The notes: generated by a model not told the origin, from the sequence alone. Shown: positions 1 through 13,122, counted from the stretch's first letter. The stretch: 64,000 nt of DNA from Neurospora tetrasperma FGSC 2508 (GCF_000213175.1 NW_009799179.1:3442723-3506722), one strand, 5' to 3'. A program made the numbers and translations.

Positions 1-744
1 CGTCGGACTGAAACCCACTTCGTTCAAACCACATTCCTTCGCAACGTCCGCCGTTCATTCGTTCTAACAAATTCTAGTCCACCTTGGGGAAGCAAAGCCC
101 AAGTTGCAACCAGTTGAGGTGTAACATTTCGCCAACACTGCTGCTTGACGCCAAGTTGAATCTTACCAACCCTCACTGAGTGAAGGATACTCAAATCCTG
201 ACCATCGGCAAAGTCTGCTGTCCAAGGGCATTTAACACTGCCGGTGAAAGCTTGTCATCTTGCCCGTGTCAAAAGGGATCAGTTGCTGCCGTCACAAACC
301 ATTTGACGATCAGGACTGCCACACCCAAGTCGCAGAGACATCTTTGCATCTGCTTCCTTCTCGGCATCTCCGACAGGACTCGAACGGCCTCAAATCCCAT
401 CACGTGTTGTCTAGCTTGCAGCCTTGGGATTCAAGAAGCCCACACCGACCATTACAAGCCCGGGGTGCTAAACGACAATCCTACCGATTTACCATCGACG
501 CGGCGTCTGAACTGTCTAGAGGCCATACCTGCCATCCCTCCTTCCTCCTGCTTGATTCAAATTCTTCCGAGTACACTCAAAACGTCCAATTTGCAGGGAC
601 GTGACGGCAGCTCAATACTAGCTGAGCAGCAAATACCCTGTTACGCAGGGAAAATTACAAGTGTCATACACCAGCTGGCAAGATCAAGATTCATCTATAT
701 CCATTCTTCCTCCGGGCCATAGCTCGAAAGTGAACACACAGACC
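1..744. other. Left-edge intergenic / 5' leader
   Basis: No convincing gene is visible. Open frames here (for example 180-722) have no recognisable domain and run in several overlapping frames. The last few hundred bases are probably the promoter and 5' UTR of the CCCH protein that starts at 745. Confidence 0.5.
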
Positions 745-2722
745 ATGGCTTACAACTACGGACCGCCTCCCCCGCCTCCGGGACCGGCACCGCCCAACAA
801 CCCGCCTGCTGGCTACCCCGCCACCTATGGCCAGTCGCCTTATCAACAGCAGCAGCCCCAGCCGGCTGCTCCCCAGCGCGGCACTTATGCTGGACGAGGC
901 CGTGGTGGCTCAGATCGTGGCGGTTACCACTCTTCTCATTCTTACGGATATGGCCAGCAACCTTCTGCGTACGGACAACAGGCGCCCCCGGCAAGCCCGT
1001 ATCCTTCACATCAGCCCCAGCCCCAGCCGGGTGCCTACCCCCCGCCACAACAGCAGTGGCATTCAGAGCAGCATGGCCAGCATACCCCGCAACAGCCTCC
1101 TGCCCCTCCCCCTCCTCAAGGTTACGCGCCCAGCTACGGCACACAGTCCCATTACCCCCAGGCTCAGCAGCCATACGGCCAGCCCGCATACTCACCCGCG
1201 CCACAAACTCCTTACGGCCCGGCGTATGCTCCCCCCGCACCGCAGGCTAGTCCGCCTCCCCAGCCATGGGCCAGTCACCATCAGTCGCACCCTCAGACCC
1301 CTTACAACACCAGCAGCCGAGGTGGAAGAGGCTCCCATAGTGATCGTTCTGGACCCAAGGGCCAGATGATGGGACCTCCTATCAGAATGGGATTTGATGG
1401 CGCACCTGCGCAACCGCCCGCTCCGGCTCCGTATCCGCCGCAGCCATATGGTGCACCTCACGGGGCGCCTTATGCTCCTGCGCCATACCAGCCCTATCCG
1501 CCTCCTACTACTTACATACCGCCAGCACATCCCGTCTATGATGGTGCTCCTGCCGCAGGCGCGCCCCGCCATGGACGTGGTAGTCACAACAACGGCCATC
1601 CTCGCCATCGTCCTCAGTTTGGTGGTGACAAGGTCCGCGGCCGAAATGGTCATGCTGGCGGCCACAACAGCCGCGGTGGGAAGGCTTTTAGTCCCCCCGC
1701 TCACCATCAGAAGCACGACCACTCTGGTGGAAAGAAGAAAAAGCGCAAGACCAACACTCTAGGTCTTACTCCGGGCGATGAGTCCGACGAGGACGATGAG
1801 AACGAAGAGGAACGTCTCAATGAGATGATTGGTGCTGATGCTCCCAAGTAAGTGTGTCCCGCTGTTACTGTCTCATAAGAATAACATTAACTCTTGATAC
1901 AGTCCCATCACGAATGAAGAACTTGCTGCTTGGATCGCTGAGCGTCGGGCCAACTTCCCATCAAAGGCCAAAATTGAAGCCAAGAAAGCTGCTGTCAAGG
2001 CACAGACTGCTGAGGCAAAGGCCGCCGACGAGAAGGCTTCTCTCCTTATGAGGCAAGAACAAAAGGCGGAGAAGCTCCGCAAACAATTAGAAAAAGTCGA
2101 GTCCAGCATCAAGCGGAAGCGCGAACAGCAGGATGAAGGCGACGAGATGCGCCAGTCAGAACCCTCATCTCCCTCAACCATCTCAAAGTCTGACGACGAG
2201 AAGCCAGAAGTCTTGTCTACTCGTCCGGAAGAAAATGCTGTCCCCCCTGTGGCCAGGAAGGCTGATCAGTCGAAGCACTGCAAGTACTATTCGACTGGAG
2301 GAAACTGCGGTAAGCGGGGCAAGTGCCGTTTCGTCCATGATCCGAATGAGCGTGAGAAGGCTCTGAGAGAGCGCGAACTTAACGGAGGAAAGATGACCCT
2401 CCAGCAGCGTTTGCTCCTGAACGATAAGGAGCAGGAAGACCTATCAATTATCCAGGCCTTGAAATACCTTCAGGACAAGGGTGCGTACAAAAAAAAGAGC
2501 GCATCTCAATCTTCAAGTGGCGGTGCGACGTCAAACACCCAGCCTCAGACTACAGGGCCTGCATCGCTCCCGCCGAACCCATTGAAGAGGGATGCTGGAA
2601 GTGGTCTCCCAAGCATTCCCCCACAGCCCGAAGCCCCCAACGCAAACGCGTCGGCGTCCAAGTATCCGGGATGGAATCTCAGCGGTTTCGGCAATACGGG
2701 CGTGCGACCTAATGATAAATAG
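745..2722 (+). CDS. CCCH zinc-finger protein with NUFIP1-type box
   Basis: Two exons, 745-1847 and 1903-2722, give 640 aa. The 55-nt intron has a GTAAGT donor and ends TACAG. The first ~300 residues are low-complexity (Pro, Gln, Tyr, Gly with RGG-like patches). A basic KKKKRK stretch and an acidic run follow. Just after the splice, NEELAAWIAERRANFPSKAK matches the conserved box of NUFIP1/Rsa1-type proteins, which in other eukaryotes help assemble box C/D snoRNPs. A coiled, charged segment leads to one CCCH finger (C-x8-C-x5-C-x3-H, first Cys near residue 494). The start ATG sits in a good context (GACCATGG). A role in nuclear RNA or snoRNP assembly is inferred from the box and the finger. The repetitive N-terminus is not diagnostic. 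Confidence 0.85.
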
Positions 2723-3949
2723 GTTCCTCTTGTCTTTTGTCGGAACCAAGCGAGTCCGAAAAAGAACCGCCGGAGTGTTTTAAGAGAGAAGAGAACAAAG
2801 GAATCAGTCTTTCATTTCATATTTCACTCAACAACATTACGTCCTTTTTCAACAGCCATCTCCAAGTCGGCCTTGGCTGTAGGTCCCCGATCTGTTTTTG
2901 TTTCATTATTCATCCCACCTCGGACACCGGGAGCAGCGGAGGAGCTATTCATTGAAGACGATCTGGGCATGTGCCCTCAAGAGCGACATTCTCTGAAGAC
3001 AGAGTATCCCGAACTTCAAAAGACAGGCAATAGTGGCTCTCAAAGGTCGCAAGCATGTAGGCGCATAGTTCGCCGCCCATAATTTCTTTTAACCTTCACC
3101 AAGCTGGGCAGAGTCGTTATGAAAGTCAACGAGAAGGAGGACCACAGACCAAGACACCACTTGAACGTTCACTAGGCCACTAAGGAGCGTTCATAAGCAA
3201 TCATCTCATTAGCGTCCATGCCTACATGCGGACTGAGAGGAAGTTGTTGTCATTACTGGCACTTCTAGCTGAAGCCTAAGACGGACAATTTATGACAGAG
3301 AAAAAGAAAAACAAGAAATCACATGAAACAAAAAAAGGACAACGAGTGCGAGTGCTTTCAAGTCGGTATATACCGCGGCAGTTTTCGTCAAGGGTCATAT
3401 GCCTCTCCCCAATGTTGGTTCAGGGAATAAAAGTCGCAAGGATGGCGGGCTTTGATGTCCAGAGACGAGAGTAGGGCGGATAAAGTTCTTCAGGGTCAGT
3501 TTAGCAAGGACAGATGGGGGTACGATCGCGTTTTGTCGTCGACCTTTCCGCATGAAGTCTCTTTGCATGCTGGCTGGGAATTCATCGCAAGGCTTGCGTT
3601 CAGCCAGCGATTGGTCGGACCTTGGAAGTAAAAGCGCCTATATCACTCGTAGCCTATCTGATTGCTTTCATCAGTACGAACAGGAAAAGGAAAAGTCGAT
3701 GAGTTTAGATTTAGTAGATTAATATATGAGCGCGGCTTGTCCCGATTTGAAAAGTCGTTTTCGTGATCGTGATGAAGTATGTGTACACTAAGACGGCGAT
3801 CTTCAATGCTTGGACTACGTCGCTTCAAGTTGATTGACGTGGTATCGTATCTCCAAAACATGCGGGTATGAACTCTTTTTCTACATGATGCCCTTTAATG
3901 AGCCTAGAACACAACTCCAGCCATGATGCAAACCACAACCAGGCTCCCA
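2723..3949. other. Intergenic, convergent 3' ends
   Basis: This holds the 3' flanks of the CCCH gene (+) and SIL1 (-). No supported gene is seen; the short open frames lack domains or splice partners. Confidence 0.6.
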
Positions 3950-5443
3950 TCACAACTCCTCCTTTTTGTTACTGGAAGCATTCTTCCTCTGCTCCTTCAA
4001 CTTATTCCACAACTCCCAGCTCCAATGCCCCTCCCCTCCCTTTCCTTCCTTCTTGTACCTATCCGCAAGCTGCTTGGCGTGCCAATCCCAACAGTCAGCC
4101 TGACCCTCCTTCTTCTCCCCATCACCACGGCTGGCAGCACGGCTAGCACACTCCTTATCGCTAGCCTGCACGTCCCCAGTAGCACCGGGCCACTCGCCCA
4201 AAACGGCTCCCATGTCTGCGTCCAAAAAGTTATCGAGGATCAAGTGGCCGGCTTGGCGACGGAGTTTTTCCCATTCCTCGGCGGCGCCCTGACCCTGAGA
4301 CTGGGATGCGTCGGAAAGAAGGACCTGGAGGAGGTGGTCCATGCCGCCAGCAGCGAGAAAAGATTGTCGAATCAAGGGGGATTTCAAAAGGCCGGAGATG
4401 GCGGATATGCGGGCTTTGGTTAGGGAGGGAGGGATTGAGGGAATGGGTCCGGAGTCGGACGGGGAGCCAGACGAGGGGAGAGATGGCAGAAGACGGAAGG
4501 CGGAGGTTCGGAGGGGTTCCGAGCCAGAGGCGTCCTTGGATTTGGACTTGGTGCAGTGGTCTTGTTGAAGCGTGGGCCAGTGCTTGGTGATTTCCGCCAG
4601 AGCTTTGGGGTTGTTTTGCACAGTAGATGAAATGATGGAAGCTGCTAGGCGGGACCGGGTGAGGTCGTTTTCTGAGGGTCCTCCTGCTTCTGGTGTCTCT
4701 GGTGAAGAAGAGGAGGTGGAACCGGATGAGGAGTAGGAGGAGGAAGATGATGAAGAAGAAGAGATGATGGACGGCGAGTTAGCCAGACAGAATAACTCGC
4801 GGACGGTATCATAGTCCTCAGCGATCTTAAGCCCGTAGTAAATATCGTGGGAAATCTCCTCAAGCATGTCGAGTGCTTGATCGATGTCCAGGCCCTTCTT
4901 GAGGATGGCTAGGGACTTGTAGAAGGCTGAGCTTTCATCTTGGGCCTCGGCGGTTTCCATATTGGGCTCCTTGATCTTGCCGTGTGGGTCGTAGGCGGGC
5001 GCATTTTTGGGCGGTTTGAGGGGCTGCCCCTGACTTTGCTGTTTTTCTGGTTCTGAGGAATCTTCTGGGTCGACGATCACGATGGAGTTGTCGACTGGGA
5101 GACCCTCAAGGGACGGGTCGACAGCTTCATCGGGGACGTTGATCTTGGCTTCTTTTTGGCCGGTGTAGATGTTCAGACGAACGTGAAGACCCGTGGGAAG
5201 ATCTTGGTCTGGGTGGACGATCTGGAACTCGTGTGTGGGTTGGAAGATCTTGGGGTAGCAGTCTGCTGGGTCGGAGGTGTGGCAGATGAGTTCCACTTCG
5301 TCCGATTGTGCTGATGATGAGGGTGAGGATGGCTTCTCGGCGGCTGGTGGTGATGCTGAAGCTGAAGCTGAGACGCCGGCTAGGGCAACCCCTAGAAGTG
5401 CTAAGAGACTCAGTGGGAGGGAGTGTAATTTTGGCTTCGACAT
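3950..5443 (-). CDS. sil1: SIL1-type nucleotide exchange factor for ER Hsp70
   Basis: An intronless frame of 497 aa. Residues 1-30 form a signal peptide (basic start, Leu/Ala-rich core). The region after about residue 50 (VELICHTSDPADCYPKIFQP, then a LHVRLNIYTG motif) matches the SIL1/Sls1 family, which releases ADP from the ER chaperone BiP/Kar2. The rest is mostly helical, as expected for an Armadillo-like fold. It ends KKEEL, a likely variant of the K/HDEL ER-retrieval signal. A Ser-rich insertion with an almost pure Ser run lies at about residues 225-250 and is probably a disordered linker. Family and location are well supported by the signal peptide, the conserved N-terminal block and the tail; activity is inferred from family. 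Confidence 0.88.
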   Translation of the reverse strand: MSKPKLHSLPLSLLALLGVALAGVSASASASPPAAEKPSSPSSSAQSDEVELICHTSDPADCYPKIFQPTHEFQIVHPDQDLPTGLHVRLNIYTGQKEAKINVPDEAVDPSLEGLPVDNSIVIVDPEDSSEPEKQQSQGQPLKPPKNAPAYDPHGKIKEPNMETAEAQDESSAFYKSLAILKKGLDIDQALDMLEEISHDIYYGLKIAEDYDTVRELFCLANSPSIISSSSSSSSSYSSSGSTSSSSPETPEAGGPSENDLTRSRLAASIISSTVQNNPKALAEITKHWPTLQQDHCTKSKSKDASGSEPLRTSAFRLLPSLPSSGSPSDSGPIPSIPPSLTKARISAISGLLKSPLIRQSFLAAGGMDHLLQVLLSDASQSQGQGAAEEWEKLRRQAGHLILDNFLDADMGAVLGEWPGATGDVQASDKECASRAASRGDGEKKEGQADCWDWHAKQLADRYKKEGKGGEGHWSWELWNKLKEQRKNASSNKKEEL

Positions 5444-6244
5444 TGTGTTTAGGTGTGTGTTGTTTGTTTTGTTCGAAGCGAGTGACGGATGTTGATATTT
5501 TTGAGTCTCTTACAAGCCTAGCGTTGGGGAAGGCGGAGGAAAGTAAGAGCTGTGATAGAGAGGTTGAAGATGTACCTATAGAACTATGGTACTGTAGGGT
5601 TTAACAACCTACAAAAAAAGTTAATGATGCTGAGACTGTAAATGAAAATAAGACCAATCGCTTTCCAATGGTATAGCTTTTGCAGTAGAATATATATATA
5701 ATAGACGATAATAAAAAGGACAGTTTGTCTGATTATCGAGTGGATGTTAGCCGATTTTTGCCTCCCGTCTTTGAACACCTTGTCTGCTTCCATCGACTTC
5801 AGCGTTCGGAAGGCTTCTGTGATGAGACAGGGCTTGGCATCGTGTAAGCTCCTCTTTTCGACGCAGGGCCCTCCTAGCCATTTCCACTGTTAAGGTTCGG
5901 TCACGTGCAGATAATGGGCTGCGTACCGAGCCAAGCTACCTCTACCTCTACAGTAACCGGCGCTCATCACATCGTCAACTCGAACGACGATCTTGGTTGC
6001 AGCTTGCGCGCCTGGTCTCTGCAAAGCCCGAAAGGCTCTCACTCTCTACCACCGGCGTTTACTCTGTTAGCGCAATTGCTTCACTCTCCCGAGACCGCTT
6101 CCAGGTCAACTTCTTATCGATCTCCCCGCAGAAAGAGGATCCCGGCGTCACTCCGCCAGGAGGAGAGAAAGGGTCCACTATTCCCGTCGACGCACGACTC
6201 GCGCTCCGCACTTGTCAATTACACGATATAAGTCGACGATAGCC
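5444..6244. promoter_or_regulatory. Divergent promoter region: SIL1 (-) / complex I subunit (+)
   Basis: About 800 nt lie between the two start codons, so both promoters and 5' UTRs must be here. The stretch nearest SIL1 is AT-rich (5590-5760). The half nearest 6245 is GC-rich with pyrimidine tracts. No specific element is identified. Confidence 0.5.
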
Positions 6245-7262
6245 ATGTCCTCTTTTAGACTTGGAGTCTCTAGGGTCGCCCGTCAGGTTCGGGCCCCTTG
6301 TGTGCGCAACACGAGGCGATATGCCTCCGACAGCCACGGTCCTGCCGACCACACCCACAGCGCTGCCGGTCATGGGGAGCACCACCACGCCAATGCCGCA
6401 GATGCCAACGAGGAGCTTGGAGTACGTTCATGAATACAGTGTGGGGAACAGGGCCATCTTGCCGTGATAGCATGCATACTATTGTTATATCAACTTGGAG
6501 GCTAACCTGGTAGTGACAGACTGCCTTCTATGTGATATTCGGCGCCATCCCCGCATTCGGTGCTCTTTATTATGTCTCTCGGCCGGGCAAGGACGGACAG
6601 CCGAACAGTATCACGAAGTGGTTGCAGAAGTGGGAGGAGCACCAAGAGGCTTTGGCGGACAAGAACGCTCTGGTCACAGCGGCACTCGAGCAGGCTGCTC
6701 ACGACAAGCATCTTTTCTATTACGTCGACCAACTGAGAAGCGGACACTACGAAATGAAATATCCCGAGTACGTTATCAATCCCAATGTCTTATTACGAAG
6801 CTTTAAAGTGGACGGGGAAGTCTTGCGACCAAGGATTTGCTTCCCTCCTCTGTCATATCCAACTTCGCGCAACACCACCATCCCAATGGCATTCCACCCA
6901 TTTTCACGCATCGACAGGTCACAGCTGCTGTTGCACGATATGGAGAGCTCTCGGAGCTTGTGGTCCGGGCTTAGGCAACTAGATGTTGTTCTTTTGGCAT
7001 TGGACGCCATCAATTGCTTCGTGTGTCTGACAGCTTGCCATTGGCATCGTGCTTCCCATCCTTGCTTTTCTGCTTCACATAACACAAGATGCCATTGGTG
7101 CGACCTAAAAGCTGACCACGTGACAGGGTCTTCCAGCACGGTAGCGCGCGCAACGTCCCGGCCGGTACCTATATCAGCTTGGACAAGGTTGTCGAGGTTT
7201 ACAGGAAGCAGCACCTTGACGAAGAGGAGCGCAAGGCGAAGAAGCTGGCGGCGGCCAACTAG
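6245..7262 (+). CDS. NADH:ubiquinone oxidoreductase 17.8 kDa-type accessory subunit (complex I)
   Basis: Three exons, 6245-6421, 6520-6767 and 7127-7262, give 186 aa. Both donors are GTACGT and both acceptors are GACAG. The N-terminus is rich in Arg and Ser with no acidic residue until about residue 29, as in a mitochondrial presequence, and is followed by a His-rich stretch. One hydrophobic helix (FYVIFGAIPAFGALYYV, ~61-77) would span the inner membrane. The C-terminal half (SITKWLQKWEEHQEAL, then YEMKYPEVFQHGSARNVPAG) resembles the fungal 17.8 kDa complex I subunit. The tail is charged (KQHLDEEERKAKK). Intron 2 (359 nt) is long for this window, but the joined frame is clean. The call rests on recalled family resemblance. 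Confidence 0.75.
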
Positions 7263-7749
7263 ACAAGTGTCGTGCAGTAATTGCATACTTCCTCTTCTTA
7301 TATCTAAGTCAGACGTTAGACTGCTCCTCCTTCCCATCTTATTGAGACAGGAGCCGTCGGTTCGTAGCAACATCAGAAAGTTACCTTCCTCATACGTGTA
7401 CCTGGAATATCGACCCACCAAACCCACCAACGTCAATTGCCGAAATCATCACGGGTTTGTTACTTTTTCCCCCCTTCCGTACTTTACTTTTCTCATGCAA
7501 CACCCGGCCTGCTATTTCTCTTCGTCTTAAGCTCTTTGAGTCGTTGCGCAGCGATTAGGCATGCGCACCACCGTCCCACTGGTTCTCCCAGCCAGGGCTC
7601 AAAGCTGACACCAGGATGGCGAATACTCATCGATCAAAGGAACGAATAAGGACCTCTGATGAAGACGAAGGATTCGATGCCGCGAAGCAGGCGAAGGCAT
7701 GTTGAGCATTCTAATCGTTCATCATATGTTTGGCCTGCAAGACTCAACC
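7263..7749. other. Intergenic
   Basis: 3' flank of the complex I subunit gene and upstream region of the SET gene. No separate gene is recognised. Confidence 0.5.
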
Positions 7750-8909
7750 ATGTCTATCATCGTGTAGTGTCTTGTCAAGGTCGTCGAAGTCGTCCCCTCT
7801 ATCATCATCAGCTTCAACTCTTTTTTATTTCTTTTTTCTTCTTTTTTTTCTTCTCTCTCTCTCTCTCTCATTTCACACACCTTGCTGATATGTCGTCCAC
7901 TTAGCTGCCAGCCAGATTCCTACGTAACGCGCCCAAGGATGCTCCGGCTGTACGCATCGGCCTGGTGGGCGCCGGCGTAGGCTACGGCCTCTTCGCCGCC
8001 CGCGACTTTACTAAGGACGAATTCATTTTCCACGAGGCGCCTCTCATGACGGCTCTCTTCAACGAGAAGTTCTCGGCCGACGCCTCCCTGATGCACAGCC
8101 AATACCAGGCTTACAAGGCCGCCCTAGCCGACGGCGGCCAAGATATCGTCACGCTCGCCTTCCCCATGCTCGCCGCCCGCAACGGTATCCCGCCTGCGTC
8201 CTGGGAAGACGCTGGGCCTATTTTCTCTGCCGAGTCTACCGAGCCCGACGTGACCAGTTCAAGGAAGAAATTCTTCGGCAGGAACCTCGTGCACGGCCGG
8301 TTTGCCGGCTCGATCATCACGCGGGAAGAGTACGAGACGTACGTGGCTGGCGTGAGCGAGATGCTCATCGCCAACCCGACGGAGGAAGACCGACAAAAGG
8401 CGTGTCTGGATTTCTTCAAACATTATGCCTTCCAGGTTAAACGGACCACCGCTATCCCACCCGCGTCCGACATCCCTCATCTGCCTTCACCATCACCCCC
8501 GGTCTCACCAACAATAGTAACCACCAACACCCTATCGCCCATTACATCATCCTCAACAGCCTCCGCATCAATATCCACAAGCACACCCCCAACACCAACC
8601 ACAAACTCGGACGCCTGCATCTACCTCCTTGGCTCCCTCATCAACCACTGCTGCACTTCGCCCTCCACCTCCTCCTCGGCCTACGTGATGCGCAAGCGCA
8701 CCGAGCGCGGCCCAAATTGCGAGTGGCGCATCGGTGCCTCGGGGCTGGCCCACTTTGTGAAACCAAAACACATTTGCGTGCAGGCTAAGAGAGATATCAA
8801 AGAAGGCGAGCAGCTGACGTGGGACTATGGGAAGAAAGAAAAAGGGTTCGTGTGTGAATGTGCGACGTGTAGGGGTACGTTTATGGGGTATTGTTGCGGC
8901 GTGCTGTGA
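7750..8909 (+). CDS. SET-domain protein (start uncertain)
   Basis: The body from 7905 to 8909 is secure. It opens with a SET N-terminal strand (GVGYGLFAARDFTKDE), carries the conserved core late (LGSLINHCC, then KRDIKEGEQLTWDYG) and ends in a post-SET-like Cys cluster (CECATC). The family methylates lysines, usually on histones or ribosomal and elongation proteins. The usual NHSCxPN motif reads NHCCTSPS here, and a ~60-residue Ser/Thr/Pro linker (about 175-230) interrupts the domain. The frame upstream of 7905 hits a stop, so an intron must precede it. The best candidate is a tiny first exon 7750-7761 (ACCATGTC context, 4 codons), then an intron 7762-7904 with a pyrimidine tract, a CTGAT branch and a TTAG acceptor. 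That gives 338 aa. The GTGTAG donor is weak. Confidence 0.7.
7852..7869 (+). repeat. (CT)n pyrimidine tract
   Basis: A run of CT dinucleotides following T-rich sequence. It probably forms the polypyrimidine part of the intron ahead of the SET coding exon at 7905. Confidence 0.8.
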
Positions 8910-9430
8910 GGGAGGTTGTGTTCGGTCGCTTGGGTGGTGAATGGTGAGTGGTGTAGGATGGGTGAGGCGAGGCAAGGCCATGGCAGAGTGCTGGGAGAAT
9001 GATAAACAGATGAGGGCCTGTATGTTCGATGACGTTGGTATGCTGGGAAACGGCCTACTCGGCGAGGGTAGGTTCGAATTCCGTAATGGTGAATATGTGT
9101 GTTTATGATTTATATTCAAGTCTTGATACTAAGAAAGGATCAATCAGCAAAATGATAAACAAGGCAGGCTAGACACGATGATCAAGGATATTCTGTTTTT
9201 ATTGTGCTCCTCATTCAGCAAAGCTTAGTCAAGGAATCCGCGGACAAGAGCTATGTGTGTGATCACCTAGAACGTTGCACTCATCATTACTCGTTTGTAC
9301 TATCTCGTCAAAACTAAGATAGTCCCTGGCACATTTGTCCATGCCATGACCAAATGAGCAAACCCGCGTCCGTTTTCGCCGAACCCATGATTTGAGACAA
9401 AATGCAAGTACCACCCATTTCCCAGAGCAT
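8910..9430. other. Intergenic, convergent 3' ends
   Basis: 3' flanks of the SET gene (+) and the uS19 gene (-). A GGTTCGAATTCC sequence near 9070 resembles a tRNA B box, but no tRNA folds around it. Confidence 0.55.
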
Positions 9431-10454
<1,024 letters not shown>

Positions 10455-11204
10455 CTTTGCGGTAGGTGGTTGGTGATCACGATTTCGCTGTTCGTCGGGG
10501 TATCGAAGAGCGAAAATCTGACTGTCGCGATGATGGGAGTGGATTTAGGATTCCGGCCCTCACAGCAAGCAAAACCTCTAGCCAGTGGCGGCGGGTGGGC
10601 GGTGCACGTCTGTCCGTAGGACCCACCGGGGAAAATTCGTAGGGCTCTGTGCCCTCAACAGCCCCGCCCCAGCGCGCTTGATACATGCTGTGGCTGGAGC
10701 CGTGGATGTGGCTGGACAACCCAGATTTTTGCTGTGAATTCGGCATGAGCCAACCTGTGGCGCACCACGTTCTTCACTGGCCATCACGGTACTTGCATTA
10801 GTACACACCCGACCACCGTACGTAACGCGGTCTTCGTCGCGACTGGACGGATGAAGCATCATCACCTCGTTCATTCTCGCCGTGTCATCCCGGTACGAAG
10901 CCAACCAACGGATGACTACATTCTGTCATTTCCCAACTTTCTTCGCCGCTTTTGGCCAAAAGCCCGAGCATTAAGGTCATTTACAGCATTGGCCTCACAC
11001 ACATATTTAAGCACTAAGCATGCCAGCAGTTCGCCGGTCACGCATTCCCTCTCGTCATCTTTTCACATTTGGTGTTTCTCGAGGCAGGCAACTTTGTACT
11101 AAGGTCACATTGTGCTTCTTATCTTATCTACCACCCTAGTCTGGATATCCGCCGGACCTGAGTTCCCCTCCCTCCTATCCTCTCTCAACTTCAGCCGCTC
11201 CTCT
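10455..11204. promoter_or_regulatory. Upstream region of uS19
   Basis: This contains the uS19 promoter (minus strand) and the 3' flank of the GH53 gene. No recognisable gene or motif can be assigned. Confidence 0.5.
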
Positions 11205-12321
11205 TCAGATGTTATGGAACACTGACAGACTGGACAAGGCCTGCCCCGAGTTCGAGAACATGGAGTTACTCGCACACGATGAGCCCAAGTTGGCATTGTG
11301 AATCCAAGCGGGTTCCCAATAGAACAGTCCCTTGCCCCTGGGCACAGAAGCTACCACGTCTGCCACGGCCTTGATCCACTGCGACTGGCCGGCGGCGTTG
11401 AAGGGGATGTTCTTGGCGTCTGACGGGAACGCATATGCCGGGTTTGGGCATGAGCTTGGCCAGTCGGTCTCAGCAACGACGAGCTCTTTGCCCCATCTGT
11501 TGGCCATGTTTGTCAAGCTTGACTTCAAGGACGACAGAGTCGCCGAGGGCGTGTAAAAGGGATAGAACGAGACTCCCATCATGTCAAAGTCGGAAGACAC
11601 CAAAGGCCCTTGCTTCAACACATTTGTATACCACCAGTTCTGGGTGTCCCAGTTCCTGTGGTGGTTGGCCAGATGTTAGCTCTATACAGGATCCGGTTTT
11701 AAACAGCAAGGGGACCTACCATCCGTTGTCAAGATGGATCATGATTTTGGGCTTGGGGTTCAGCCTCGAGTCCCTGATACCGGCAGACGCTGAGTGCAGC
11801 AAGCGCGCGATGTTATACCACGAAGAAGTGCCTCCCGTCGGCCAAAGCAAACCGCCGGTGATCTCATTGCCGATAGAAATAATGGTCGGTTGCACACCAT
11901 TATCATGGAACTGGTTCGACGCATCGAATGTGTAGTTGTATAGCTTCCAGGCCAGGTCGTCAATGGCGGTCGGCCATCCGGAAGGAATCGCTTGGTGCGC
12001 GGGGTCTGCCCAAGTGTCGCTGAAATGAAAGTCGATATAAACACCCAGCCCAGCGTTCTTCGCCCTCTTGGCCAGGTTGATGTTATAGGCCAGGTTGTAC
12101 GTGCCCCCGGAGGGATTCACCCACACCCGTTGGCGGACCGTGTTGACACCGCTGTCTCGGAAAATGTGCTCAATGGACTGGGCAGCACCGTTCACGTTCT
12201 TGTAAGAGACGCCAGCCTTCTCTTCAACAGGTACAGACGACCAGTCGACTCCTTTATAGGTCAGGGCAGCAGCCGCTGAGCCTGCAAGGCCGAGGACGGC
12301 CGACAATGCTGAAAGAAGCAT
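11205..12321 (-). CDS. Secreted GH53 arabinogalactan endo-beta-1,4-galactanase
   Basis: Two exons, 11720-12321 and 11205-11655, with a 64-nt intron (GTAGGT donor, CACAG acceptor), give 350 aa. A signal peptide ends near residue 19 (AGSAAAALTYKG). The (beta/alpha)8 fold of clan GH-A is visible: the strand motif VYIDFHFSDTWADP, the acid/base in IISIGNEITGG (Glu153) and the nucleophile in LVVAETDWP (Glu263). GH53 enzymes cut beta-1,4-galactan side chains of pectin outside the cell. Length and both catalytic glutamates are normal. Such genes are usually induced by galactose or pectin, but no regulatory site is claimed. Confidence 0.93.
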
Positions 12322-13122
12322 GGCGAATATTCAACGGGGGAAAACCTGTGGTCCTGTCGAGAATAGCACCATGACTGTTAACGCTGGAGCGGACATGCCA
12401 GGCTTTAAAAGGACTGTCGCCGTCAAGCGCCGATGACACTGCCATACTCCTTAAACCGTTCACCGCTGCCTGATTGATGGAATTTAGGTGGCATCGCGAA
12501 TGGGGGTATTGGGGCGGGACATCGGTCCTTTTAATGTTTCGTTTGATTCTTCAGGGCATCAATTTCCCGGAAGGAGTTCATCATATTTCCTAATACGGCT
12601 CGAAACAGCCGAAACATCGCTGCTACTACCCCGCAAAATGCTTAACGAGCTCTTGGGTCAATCCACCCCAAAACTACAGTACATATGTACATACGCTTAG
12701 CCGATTCCCGAGAGATATTTTCTGTTTCATGTTTCTCACTGCTGGCTCCTCTACCCGGTCACAGAACAACATCCTGATTGGAGGAATCGGGAACGTGATG
12801 GGCTCTTTTGAGTACTTCTGGCCAAGTCTTCGGTCACTACATCAGGACGCGGCCTTGTATGTTCCGGGCTGAAGCCAATTGTCATAAGGCTTGCGAAAGT
12901 AAAGGCCGATATCAATCCATAGGTGCAGGCAAATTCTCCTATGGATATATAGTTTCATAGGTCTCACTGGGGACAATGTCAAGGAATCTCAAAGCAGCTG
13001 CCTTGAAGAACAAACAGTAAAAAAAGGTTATCTCCAATAAGTCTTAGCAAGGAGTAGTGCTGATACAAAGCTCGGTAGTCGTCGAGTCGTCCTAGGCCAG
13101 AAAGTAAGGCAAAGTCAGTGGC
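12322..13122. promoter_or_regulatory. GH53 promoter region and reductase 3' flank
   Basis: About 800 nt between the GH53 start (-) and the reductase stop (-). It should hold the GH53 promoter. No gene is supported. Confidence 0.5.

Noticed and set aside
180-722. 180-codon open frame at the left edge
   Set aside because: No domain, no ATG in good context, and overlapping frames of similar length; it reads as leader sequence.
9069-9083. tRNA B-box-like GGTTCGAATTCC
   Set aside because: It has an extra base relative to the consensus and no pairing arms or box A upstream.
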